A stretch of DNA of 5,311 nt from Candidatus Moraniibacteriota bacterium (GCA_003507475.1 DNVQ01000031.1:1-5311), one strand, 5' to 3'. Positions 1 through 5,255 are shown, numbered from the stretch's first letter. Program-made: numbers and translations. The notes: generated by a model not told the origin, from the sequence alone.

Positions 1-3
1 GTG

Positions 4-35
4 AGGCTGTCTATAATTTTTTATTTGACCAGCCT
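4..35 (+). promoter_or_regulatory. Possible -10 box inside an inverted repeat, upstream of the small membrane protein
   Basis: A perfect TATAAT lies at 12-17. It sits in the loop of an inverted repeat with arms AGGCTGTC (4-11) and GACCAGCCT (27-35, one bulged C). The matching -35 would fall outside the window, so this is only a candidate promoter for the gene at 107. An alternative is TTATCA (53-58) with TATGAA (76-81) at a 17-base spacing. Confidence 0.3.
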
Positions 36-106
36 TGCATAAAGTGATAGCCTTATCAATGGCTCTTCATTTTAATATGAATTATAAAAATAGCGAGGGA
101 GGAATT

Positions 107-289
107 ATGGTATTTCAAGATGTCGTACTGAGGAAATTTTTTGCATTGGCATTAATTGTCCTTTTGGGATACTTATTTTTTCTAGTCAGGAATTTCTTTG
201 TAGAGAAAAAATATGATCGTGAGGGAAAATTTTCCAAATACGGTTCCGTTTTAATTTTCGGTCTTGCTGTTTTCGTGATTTTAAATTGA
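107..289 (+). CDS. Small two-pass membrane protein, unknown function (60 aa)
   Basis: I do not recognise this protein. The ATG at 107 is chosen because GGGAGG (97-102) lies four bases before it. The frame could be extended back to a TTG at 35, but that start has no ribosome-binding site and adds 24 unremarkable residues. The product has a short N-terminal stretch with R9-K10, a hydrophobic segment at about residues 11-27, a charged linker (28-46, rich in K, R, E and D) and a second hydrophobic segment (47-59) ending almost at the C terminus. The positive charges before the first segment suggest both ends may be cytoplasmic, but the linker is mixed, so topology is uncertain. It stands alone: its own terminator follows within 25 bases and the next gene is over 200 bases away. 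Small double-pass proteins of this type include holin-like, secretion-accessory and toxin-like peptides; nothing here picks one. Confidence 0.72.
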   Translation: MVFQDVVLRKFFALALIVLLGYLFFLVRNFFVEKKYDREGKFSKYGSVLIFGLAVFVILN

Positions 290-310
290 GATAATAGATT
301 TTTATCTTTT

Positions 311-346
311 AAGCGGAATAGCATATGATGCTTTCCGCTTGTTTTA
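311..346 (+). terminator. Intrinsic terminator of the small membrane protein gene
   Basis: Arms AAGCGGAA (311-318) and TTCCGCTT (333-340) pair perfectly. The stem continues as AGCAT/ATGCT (320-324 with 328-332) after one bulged T, giving 13 pairs with a 3-base loop. GTTTTAAT follows directly. Confidence 0.85.
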
Positions 347-354
347 ATATTTAT

Positions 355-383
355 TTGAAATTTTTTGGTTTTTGAAATAGAAT
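355..383 (+). promoter_or_regulatory. Sigma70-type promoter for the C-x2-C membrane protein
   Basis: TTGAAA (355-360) and TAGAAT (378-383) are separated by exactly 17 bases, just downstream of the preceding terminator. Transcription would start near 390 and give a leader of about 110 bases before the ATG at 500. Confidence 0.6.
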
Positions 384-412
384 GGGTTTTGTGTGTTATT
401 GAATAAAAATAT

Positions 413-480
413 AAGCGCTGCTGCGGCGCTTGAAATTCCGTCGCTTCGTCCCAAATGAAAATAAATTTTCTTTTGTGGGC
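413..480 (+). promoter_or_regulatory. Structured 5' leader: two consecutive hairpins
   Basis: The first hairpin is AAGCGC (413-418) with GCGCTT (426-431) around a 7-base loop. The second runs from 448 to 480: GAAAA (457-461) pairs TTTTC (466-470), then after a T-T mismatch AAAC (455-452) pairs with TTTG (472-475), and CCTG continues with GGGC after one bulged T, about 14 pairs in all. No T-run follows, so it is not a terminator. It ends six bases before the ribosome-binding site of the gene at 500. I do not recognise a known riboswitch class. Confidence 0.45.
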
Positions 481-499
481 TCACTAGGAATCATAAATT

Positions 500-1099
500 A
501 TGGATTCAAAAATTAAAAAGATTATAGAAAAAATAGATTCGTTAAATCTGGCCCTTAAAAAGGAACATATTCGTTTGGCAAAAAAATATGGCTTTTATTT
601 TTCACAAAAGAAAATCATTTTTCTTCAGAAAATTAAAGAAAAAAACAAAAATTTAAAAATCCCTGCTTGGAAATATGCTATTCCCAAAAATGTTCGTCAC
701 ATTCTTTCTTTGCCTTTTATCTATATGATGATTTTTCCTGCTTTAGTTTTGGATATTTGTATAACCCTTTATCACTGGGTAGCTTTTCCTTTGTATGGAA
801 TTCCCAAGGTCAAAAGAAGCGAGTACATAATTTATGATAGAAAGTTTTTAGACTATTTAAATGTCATTCAAAAAGTGCATTGTTTATATTGCAGTTATGT
901 AAACGGTCTTTTTGCTTACGCTGTGGAAATTGCAGCGCGAACCGAGAGATATTGGTGTCCAATTAAGGCTGCGAGTAAGCCGATAGCAAATCACCAGTGG
1001 TATAAGGACTTTGCTGATTATGGCAATCCCGAAGAATGGAAAACTAAATTTAACGATCACGAAGCTTTTGAATGTTTAACAATAAAAAATAAAAAATAG
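500..1099 (+). CDS. Conserved-looking membrane-associated protein with C-x2-C motif, unknown function (199 aa)
   Basis: The ATG at 500 is preceded by AGGA (486-489) at a 10-base spacing. Residues 1-55 are strongly basic and helical, rich in lysine, and may form a coiled coil or membrane-surface helix. Residues 66-99 are hydrophobic (for example LPFIYMMIFPALVLDIC) and form one long or two short membrane segments. The C-terminal half is soluble and has the features of a real family: H127-C128-L-Y-C131, then N135-G-L-F and E143-I-A-A-R-T-E149, then Y151-W-C153-P-I-K. A late cysteine, C192, lies near the end. Four cysteines, a histidine and two glutamates clustered this way suggest a metal or redox centre, but that is inference. 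I have a vague memory of similar E-x-A-R-T-E-x-Y-W-C-P-I-K proteins annotated as hypothetical elsewhere and cannot confirm it. The gene is monocistronic, with a structured leader and no clear terminator after it. Confidence 0.85.
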   Translation: MDSKIKKIIEKIDSLNLALKKEHIRLAKKYGFYFSQKKIIFLQKIKEKNKNLKIPAWKYAIPKNVRHILSLPFIYMMIFPALVLDICITLYHWVAFPLYGIPKVKRSEYIIYDRKFLDYLNVIQKVHCLYCSYVNGLFAYAVEIAARTERYWCPIKAASKPIANHQWYKDFADYGNPEEWKTKFNDHEAFECLTIKNKK

Positions 1100-1123
1100 A
1101 AATTATTTCTTGAACTTATCTTA

Positions 1124-1153
1124 TTGAAAATGACGAAATAGAATTTATATGAT
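1124..1153 (+). promoter_or_regulatory. Candidate promoter for the 3D-domain protein
   Basis: TTGAAA (1124-1129) and TATGAT (1148-1153) are 18 bases apart. An overlapping alternative is ATGACG (1130-1135) with TATGCT (1153-1158) at 17 bases. Either gives a start near 1160 and a leader of about 75 bases. Confidence 0.5.
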
Positions 1154-1179
1154 ATGCTGTTAATGTACCAATAAAAGAC

Positions 1180-1211
1180 CGCCCCTTCAATAAGGACGTT
1201 TTTTTATGTCC
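1180..1211 (+). promoter_or_regulatory. Overlapping hairpins with a T-run: possible attenuator ahead of the 3D-domain gene
   Basis: CCTT (1184-1187) pairs AAGG (1192-1195) around CAAT, extended by CG/CG after a small internal loop, and seven T residues follow (1199-1205). This is a weak terminator shape. The alternative hairpin GGACGT (1194-1199) with ATGTCC (1206-1211) uses the same GG and puts the T-run in its loop, so the two cannot form together. It could also simply be a poor terminator for the gene ending at 1099. Confidence 0.3.
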
Positions 1212-1234
1212 GAAAGCCAAAGGAGAAAGTCGTT

Positions 1235-1738
1235 TTGAAAAAATCAATTTTTTTGACAGTACTTTTATTGTTGTCTTGCAGTTTTTTAGGCTCAGCTTAT
1301 GCCAAAAAAGATAACAGTTATTCGGCAAAGCAAAGTATCGCTTTGGCGAATAAAAAAAGTACCCCACCAAAGAAAAAGATTGCGCAGAAAAAGGCAATCA
1401 GGGTTTTGGCTACGGCTTATTACACGCCGGTTAAAGGTCAAAATAAATATGCTACCAAAAGTTTTCGTGGAGACATGAGACGAAATGGTGGCGGAAAAAC
1501 TAGCTCGGGAGAAATTCCCAAAGAAGGCATGATAGCAACTGACCCTAGGGTTATTCCCACTGGAACAGAAGTGTATATTCCCGAATTGGAATTATACGCA
1601 GTTGCAGAAGATACTGGTGGCGACATTAAGGGAAACCGTATTGATGTTTATACTGGAATCGGGGAACTTGGGTTAAGAAAAGCTCTTGATATTGGCAACC
1701 GTCAAGTAGTCACGGTAATAATTATCAAGCGTGTCTGA
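1235..1738 (+). CDS. Secreted 3D-domain protein, putative peptidoglycan hydrolase (MltA/YuiC-like)
   Basis: The start is a TTG with AAGGAG (1220-1225) nine bases upstream, and it gives a clean signal peptide: M-K-K, a hydrophobic core at residues 5-19, then A21-Y-A23 before K24 as a signal peptidase I site. L12-L13-S14-C15 could instead be a lipobox. A lysine-rich linker (about 24-53) precedes the catalytic domain (about 55-167). The domain begins with T60-A-Y-Y-T-P and carries the three aspartates that name the 3D fold: D103 in ATDPRVIP, D126 in AEDTGG and D137 in IDVY. In the MltA/YuiC/Sps group this double-psi beta-barrel cleaves the glycan strand of peptidoglycan, and the aspartate in the DVY-like motif is the expected catalytic residue. 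At 167 aa it is a compact single-domain member without LysM or G5 modules. The role is wall remodelling outside the membrane. The domain call is firm, the exact reaction is inferred. Confidence 0.93.
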   Translation: MKKSIFLTVLLLLSCSFLGSAYAKKDNSYSAKQSIALANKKSTPPKKKIAQKKAIRVLATAYYTPVKGQNKYATKSFRGDMRRNGGGKTSSGEIPKEGMIATDPRVIPTGTEVYIPELELYAVAEDTGGDIKGNRIDVYTGIGELGLRKALDIGNRQVVTVIIIKRV

Positions 1739-1778
1739 TGTTTTCGTAGGAATAGAGCGGTTTATTGGTACTTTGGTC

Positions 1779-1815
1779 AAGCAGGGAGGGTGATCCCATC
1801 CTCCCTGCTTTTTTG
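1779..1815 (+). terminator. Strong intrinsic terminator after the 3D-domain gene
   Basis: AAGCAGGGAGG (1779-1789) pairs CCTCCCTGCTT (1800-1810) with no mismatch, and a G-T and a T-A pair extend it inward (13 pairs). TTTTTG follows. The hairpin lies about 40 bases past the stop codon. Confidence 0.95.
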
Positions 1816-1832
1816 TGATTTTTTATATAGAT

Positions 1833-1861
1833 TTGCAAAGCAAGCATTTTTGCATTAGAAT
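1833..1861 (+). promoter_or_regulatory. Promoter of the ABC exporter with an internal inverted repeat
   Basis: TTGCAA (1833-1838) and TAGAAT (1856-1861) are 17 bases apart, and a second TAGAAT follows at 1862-1867. The spacer holds TGCAAA (1834-1839) and TTTGCA (1849-1854), an inverted repeat nine bases apart that lies where a repressor could block polymerase. Transcription would start near 1868, only about 22 bases before the ATG. Confidence 0.6.
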
Positions 1862-1889
1862 TAGAATCGCTGAAAGGTAATCTTTTTTT

Positions 1890-3632
1890 ATGATAAATAA
1901 AAGTGATTTTGGGCCAATAATAAAATATTTAAGACCATATAAAAAAGATATTTGGGTAACATGTGTTTTTGTAATTTTAGAAAATAGCTCTTACCTTATA
2001 TTGCCCTTAATTTATAGTAAAATAGTTGACACGGTTACCAAGGGAGGATTCTTTGAGACCTCTGTTTATTTGTTATTATTGGGTTGGGCGGTGCTTCAAA
2101 TTGGAGGAGGGCTATTTATGCGAGTGAGAGTTGTGCACTCCAATAAATTGGCTTACAGAGCCTCAGCTAATTTAATTAATAGTTCGGTAAATCATTTGAT
2201 GCATTTGCCGATGTTTTTTCATAAAAATAAAAAAATAGGAGAAGTTATTCAGAAATTTTCTAGAGCTGATAATTTTATTTATTCCATTATAGATTATGGA
2301 TTATTTAGCATTATCCCATATTTATTGACTTCTCTTTTAGCTTTTGTTTTGATTTTTTGGATAAATTGGATTTTAGCGATTATCTATCTTCTGTTTATGT
2401 TGTTTTATATTGGCATAACTATTTTCAAGACCAATCCTATTGTAGCTTATCAAAAGAAAGTGAATAAATTTTTCGAAAAATATTATGGAAATATTTTTGA
2501 TAGAACACCCAATATTGTAGCGATAAAGTCCAATGCCAGAGAAGATTTTGAAAATAAAAGAAATATCAAATTGATGGATGAGGGATTAAAATTCAGCCAA
2601 GGTCAAGTTTTGATGTGGATGAATCTATATTATTGGCAAAATTCTATAATGACTATTTCTTTTATAGGATTGTTTGCACTGGGAATTTATTTGGTAAGTG
2701 GAGATAATATAACCATTGGTCAGTTTGTGATGCTTTTGGCTTATATCAATCTTGCCTCAAATGCAATTAGTATGATGGGCGGGCAATATAAAAGATTGCG
2801 CGAAGGCTTAACTACCATCAAAAGATCAGAAGAGATATTCGAGGAAGCCACGGAAGCTTATGAAGTAAAAGGCGCTATTGAATTAAGAAATCCCAAAGGA
2901 GATATCGAGTTTAAAAATATTCATTTTTCATATGAAGATGATAGGACTGAAGAAATTCTGAAGAATATAAATTTCAAAGTTCCAGCCGGAAAAATGGTGG
3001 CTATCATTGGAAAAAGCGGGGAAGGAAAATCTACTTTGGTGAATTTAATTTCACGCTACAATATTCCCTCAAAAGGTTCAATTTTGTTTGATGGAGTCGA
3101 TATAGAAAAAATTAATTTAAAAGATTTAAGAAACAACATCGCAATTGTTCCTCAGGAAATAAGTCTTTTTAACGATTCGATAAAAAATAATATTTTATAT
3201 GCAAATTTAGAGGCTACCCAAGAGGAGGTTATTGTGGCTGCCAAGCTGGCAAATTGTCATGAGTTTATAGAAAAATTTCCTAAAAAATATAATCAGTTGG
3301 TGGGAGAAAAAGGAATTCGATTATCTACGGGACAGAAACAGCGCGTCGCAATAGCCAGAGCAATTCTTAGAAATCCCAAAATTTTAATTTTGGATGAAGC
3401 TACGAGCGCGCTGGATAGTGAATCAGAAATGCTTGTACAGGGTGCTTTGGAGGAAGTAATGAAAAATAGAACTACTCTTGTAATTGCTCATCGACTAAGT
3501 ACTATTCGTAAGGCGGATTTGATTTTGGTGATTGAAAAAGGAGAAATAACTGAGTCGGGTAATCATCAAGAATTGATGAATAAAGGAGGAATATATAAAA
3601 AATTAAGTGAACTTCAAACAATTCAAATTTAA
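1890..3632 (+). CDS. ABC exporter, fused membrane and ATPase domains (MsbA/MdlB-like half-transporter)
   Basis: This is a full-length half-transporter of 580 aa that should work as a homodimer in the cytoplasmic membrane, or with an unlinked partner. The N-terminal domain (about 15-305) shows six likely membrane segments near 22-42, 57-77, 135-157, 159-180, 251-270 and 274-298. The ATPase domain (about 338-575) is complete: A-loop Y348, Walker A G374-KSGEGKS-T382, Q-loop Q422, signature L478-STGQ-Q482, Walker B ILILD with D502-E503, D-loop S507-ALD and H-loop H534. All catalytic residues are present, so it should be active. Family members export lipids, drugs, peptides or glycolipids and the sequence does not settle the substrate. 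The epimerase gene beside it makes an envelope glycan or lipid cargo thinkable, but the two are separately transcribed. The start has GAAAGG (1872-1877) 12 bases upstream, which is a long spacing. Confidence 0.97.
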   Translation: MINKSDFGPIIKYLRPYKKDIWVTCVFVILENSSYLILPLIYSKIVDTVTKGGFFETSVYLLLLGWAVLQIGGGLFMRVRVVHSNKLAYRASANLINSSVNHLMHLPMFFHKNKKIGEVIQKFSRADNFIYSIIDYGLFSIIPYLLTSLLAFVLIFWINWILAIIYLLFMLFYIGITIFKTNPIVAYQKKVNKFFEKYYGNIFDRTPNIVAIKSNAREDFENKRNIKLMDEGLKFSQGQVLMWMNLYYWQNSIMTISFIGLFALGIYLVSGDNITIGQFVMLLAYINLASNAISMMGGQYKRLREGLTTIKRSEEIFEEATEAYEVKGAIELRNPKGDIEFKNIHFSYEDDRTEEILKNINFKVPAGKMVAIIGKSGEGKSTLVNLISRYNIPSKGSILFDGVDIEKINLKDLRNNIAIVPQEISLFNDSIKNNILYANLEATQEEVIVAAKLANCHEFIEKFPKKYNQLVGEKGIRLSTGQKQRVAIARAILRNPKILILDEATSALDSESEMLVQGALEEVMKNRTTLVIAHRLSTIRKADLILVIEKGEITESGNHQELMNKGGIYKKLSELQTIQI

Positions 3633-3655
3633 AAACACAAAATGTATCCGGAGTA

Positions 3656-3674
3656 TTTATGTAATTAACATAAA
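3656..3674. repeat. Short palindrome after the ABC exporter gene
   Basis: TTTATGT (3656-3662) and ACATAAA (3668-3674) form a perfect 7-base inverted repeat with a 5-base loop. It lies between the stop codon and the terminator. It may be an RNA hairpin or a protein-binding site; nothing distinguishes these. Confidence 0.3.
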
Positions 3675-3695
3675 AGCGACAAATGGCCAATCAAG

Positions 3696-3737
3696 AAGCA
3701 GTCATCGTTTTGAAGGGGTGACTGCTTTATTAGTTTT
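3696..3737 (+). terminator. Intrinsic terminator of the ABC exporter gene
   Basis: AAGCAGTCA (3696-3704) pairs TGACTGCTT (3719-3727), extended inward by a T-G and a C-G pair around a 10-base loop. A T-rich tail (TTATTAGTTTTT) follows. Confidence 0.85.
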
Positions 3738-3744
3738 TAAAAAA

Positions 3745-3753
3745 TGGTATAAT
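3745..3753 (+). promoter_or_regulatory. Extended -10 promoter of the epimerase gene
   Basis: TGG followed by a perfect TATAAT (3748-3753) makes an extended -10 element. No good -35 is seen at the right distance, which such promoters tolerate. Transcription would start near 3760 and leave a leader of about 25 bases. The element begins only eight bases after the terminator tail of the upstream gene. Confidence 0.75.
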
Positions 3754-3784
3754 TGGATGGTAATTTAAGCATTAATTAATAAAT

Positions 3785-4738
3785 ATGAAAATATTAATAA
3801 CAGGGGGAGCAGGTTTTATCGGTTCTAATTTGGCCAAAAAATTGATGGATAGGGGAGACAAAGTGGTAATGATTGATAATTTTAATGATTATTATGACGT
3901 TCAATTAAAGAAAGATAGAATTAAAAAATATCTTAAGGGTTATAATTTTAAATTATACAAAGGCGATATTCGAGATATAAAATTATTGGATAAAATTTTT
4001 AAGGCAGAAAAATTGGATAAAGTTATGCACTTGGCTGCGTTAGCGGGAGTGCGCAATTCATTGCTGGACCCAATCGAATACGAAGATGTGAATGTGAGAG
4101 GGACTATGAATTTATTAGAAATGGCAAAAAAATATAAAATTAAAAATTTTGTCTATGCCTCATCTTCTTCGGTTTATGGCAATAATAAAAAACAACCATT
4201 CTCTGAAACTGATAGTGTAGATACGCCAATTTCTCCTTATGCGGCCACTAAAAAAGCGACTGAATTATTGGCTCATGTATATAGTCATATTTATGGATTA
4301 AATACTACCGGACTTCGATTTTTTACAGTATATGGACCTTGGGGGAGACCTGACATGGCTTTATTTCTTTTTGCCGATGGCATCACCAAAGGCAATCCGA
4401 TTAATGTTTTTAATCGGGGCAAAATGAGCCGCAACTTTACTTATGTTGATGACATCGTAAGCGGCACAATGGCGGTGATTGATGCCAACTTAAAATGCGA
4501 AGTTATGAATATCGGAGGAGACAAAGAGGAAACCCTTATGCGTTACATTGAAGTGCTTGAAGATAATCTTGGTAAAAAAGCTAAGAAAAAAATGTTACCA
4601 ATGCAGCCAGGCGATGTGCCTGCGACAGTGGCTGATATTCGCAAACTCAAAAAATTAGGCTGGAAGCCGACCACTCGAATCGAAGAAGGAATTAAAAATT
4701 TTGTAACTTGGTACAGGGAATATTATAAGATAAAATAA
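3785..4738 (+). CDS. NAD-dependent sugar-nucleotide epimerase, probably UDP-glucuronate 4-epimerase type
   Basis: This 317-aa protein is an extended short-chain dehydrogenase/reductase. The N-terminal Rossmann fold carries T6-GGAGFIG-S (G7, G10, G13), an acidic residue after the second strand (D31) that favours NAD, and G60-DIRD. The active site is complete: A125-SSSS-VYG with the catalytic serine, then Y152-x3-K156. Further on are R178-FFTVYGP and the string G184-PWGRPDMA, which I associate with the UDP-glucuronate 4-epimerase (CapI/LspL-like) branch, and R216-NFTYVDD in the substrate domain. Those enzymes interconvert UDP-glucuronate and UDP-galacturonate for capsule or O-antigen sugars. 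UDP-glucose 4-epimerase or a related N-acetyl-sugar epimerase remains possible. It is slightly shorter than typical CapI-like proteins. It acts in the cytoplasm. No ribosome-binding site precedes the ATG. The fold is certain, the substrate is only likely. Confidence 0.95.
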   Translation: MKILITGGAGFIGSNLAKKLMDRGDKVVMIDNFNDYYDVQLKKDRIKKYLKGYNFKLYKGDIRDIKLLDKIFKAEKLDKVMHLAALAGVRNSLLDPIEYEDVNVRGTMNLLEMAKKYKIKNFVYASSSSVYGNNKKQPFSETDSVDTPISPYAATKKATELLAHVYSHIYGLNTTGLRFFTVYGPWGRPDMALFLFADGITKGNPINVFNRGKMSRNFTYVDDIVSGTMAVIDANLKCEVMNIGGDKEETLMRYIEVLEDNLGKKAKKKMLPMQPGDVPATVADIRKLKKLGWKPTTRIEEGIKNFVTWYREYYKIK

Positions 4739-4775
4739 AGCAATTTCATTTTTGGCAAAAAAACAAACAGCAATT

Positions 4776-4817
4776 TGCTTCTGAGAGGCACGACCGTACC
4801 TCTCAGGAGCATTTTTT
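4776..4817 (+). terminator. Strong intrinsic terminator of the epimerase gene
   Basis: TGCTTCTGAGAGG (4776-4788) pairs CCTCTCAGGAGCA (4799-4811) over 13 positions, one of them a T-G wobble, around a 10-base loop. TTTTTTG follows. An A-rich stretch lies before the hairpin (4757-4773), so weak activity on the other strand is possible. Confidence 0.93.
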
Positions 4818-4894
4818 GTTAACCAGAAAAATCACTGCCCTTAGGCGGTGTGTGCATTTGAACTGTAAGACTTTTGCTACCAATTTTTTCTCAC

Positions 4895-4918
4895 TAACTT
4901 TTTGACAGCAAAAAGTTA
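4895..4918. repeat. Perfect 10-base-pair hairpin
   Basis: TAACTTTTTG (4895-4904) and CAAAAAGTTA (4909-4918) are exact reverse complements around the loop ACAG. No T-run follows on either strand, so it is not an obvious terminator. Hairpins of this AACTTTTT...AAAAAGTT form are often seen as dispersed intergenic repeats in bacteria. Confidence 0.6.
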
Positions 4919-4927
4919 CAAAAACTG

Positions 4928-5060
4928 CCACACGTACTCCTAAAATAAATAAATCTAACTCTCGTTCCGCTAAAACTTCAGACTCCACATCCGCTCCGTA
5001 ACAAAGTTTCTTAACGCTCCCTCTCGAGTTGATTTATTTTATTTTAGTCGTAAAGTGTGG
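4928..5060. repeat. 133-base imperfect palindrome (MITE- or REP-like, or structured RNA)
   Basis: The outer ends CCACAC (4928-4933) and GTGTGG (5055-5060) pair perfectly. A TAC/GTA step follows (4935-4937 with 5050-5052). Then 4940-4961 pairs with 5026-5047 over 21 base pairs, broken only by one bulged T on each side. The total is about 30 pairs enclosing a 64-base centre (4962-5025), which holds a further AAACTT/AAGTTT pairing (4973-4978 with 5004-5009). I see no flanking target-site duplication. No transposase is nearby. Confidence 0.6.
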
Positions 5061-5113
5061 ACCCTGTATTTGATATGTATTTAATCTTAAAGCCCGCAAG
5101 GCGGGCAGGATAG

Positions 5114-5146
5114 AAACCACCAGCGTTGGCTGGTGGTTTTCATTTA
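5114..5146 (+). terminator. Intrinsic terminator with no gene immediately upstream
   Basis: AAACCACCAGC (5114-5124) pairs GCTGGTGGTTT (5129-5139) perfectly, 11 pairs with loop GTTG. TTTTCATTT runs from the end of the stem outward. The nearest upstream gene on this strand ends at 4738 and already has its own strong terminator. Confidence 0.75.
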
Positions 5147-5171
5147 TGGTTTAATCATATAATTCTAAGTG

Positions 5172-5200
5172 TTGATAAAATAATTTGATTGTTGTAGAAT
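5172..5200 (+). promoter_or_regulatory. Sigma70-type promoter for the gene at 5256
   Basis: TTGATA (5172-5177) and TAGAAT (5195-5200) are exactly 17 bases apart. Transcription would start near 5207, giving a leader of about 50 bases. This is the best -35/-10 pair in the window. Confidence 0.75.
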
Positions 5201-5255
5201 TTATACGGTTATTTCTAGTGAGAAAAAATAATACAATTAAATAGAGGGGGGAGGT

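Larger units (their letters stand above)
4818..5113. other. Gene-free, hairpin-rich intergenic stretch; possible structured RNA
   Basis: I find no convincing gene between the epimerase terminator and the terminator at 5114. The stretch instead holds a hairpin at 4833-4850 (CACTGCC/GGCGGTG, one wobble, loop CTTA), a perfect 10-base stem at 4895-4918, the 133-base palindrome at 4928-5060 and a hairpin at 5092-5106 (GCCCGC/GCGGGC, loop AAG). It may be a transcribed non-coding RNA, a repeat element, or both. No strong promoter is visible; TGGACC (5058-5063) with TTTAAT (5080-5085) at 16 bases is a weak + strand candidate. The only long frame, on the minus strand, reads straight through the hairpins. 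Confidence 0.45.

Noticed and set aside
35..106. Upstream TTG extension of the small membrane protein
   Set aside because: No ribosome-binding site precedes the TTG at 35, whereas the internal ATG at 107 has an excellent one.
1098..1110. AGAAAT/ATTTCT inverted repeat just after the stop of the C-x2-C protein gene, considered as a terminator
   Set aside because: The loop would be a single base and there is no adequate T-run, so it cannot act as a normal intrinsic terminator.
1206..1238. Ten-codon leader frame (ATG at 1206) whose TGA overlaps the TTG start of the 3D-domain gene
   Set aside because: The overlap would suit translational coupling, but the ATG has only a T-run before it and no ribosome-binding site, and the frame is too short to judge.
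1116..1397. Minus-strand frame of 93 codons opposite the start of the 3D-domain gene
   Set aside because: It lies antisense to a gene with a confirmed signal peptide and conserved domain. It has no promoter or ribosome-binding site, and it crosses that gene's leader.
4902..4907. Perfect TTGACA (-35 consensus)
   Set aside because: It is part of the perfect hairpin at 4895-4918, and no -10-like hexamer occurs 16-18 bases downstream.
4803..4988. A 61-codon minus-strand frame starting with GTG at 4988 behind a GGAG-like site
   Set aside because: It runs through the terminator stem, two hairpins and one arm of the palindrome, so its sequence is dictated by those inverted repeats. It has no recognisable domain and no good promoter. 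Read-through of such hairpins commonly gives spurious proteins of this kind.
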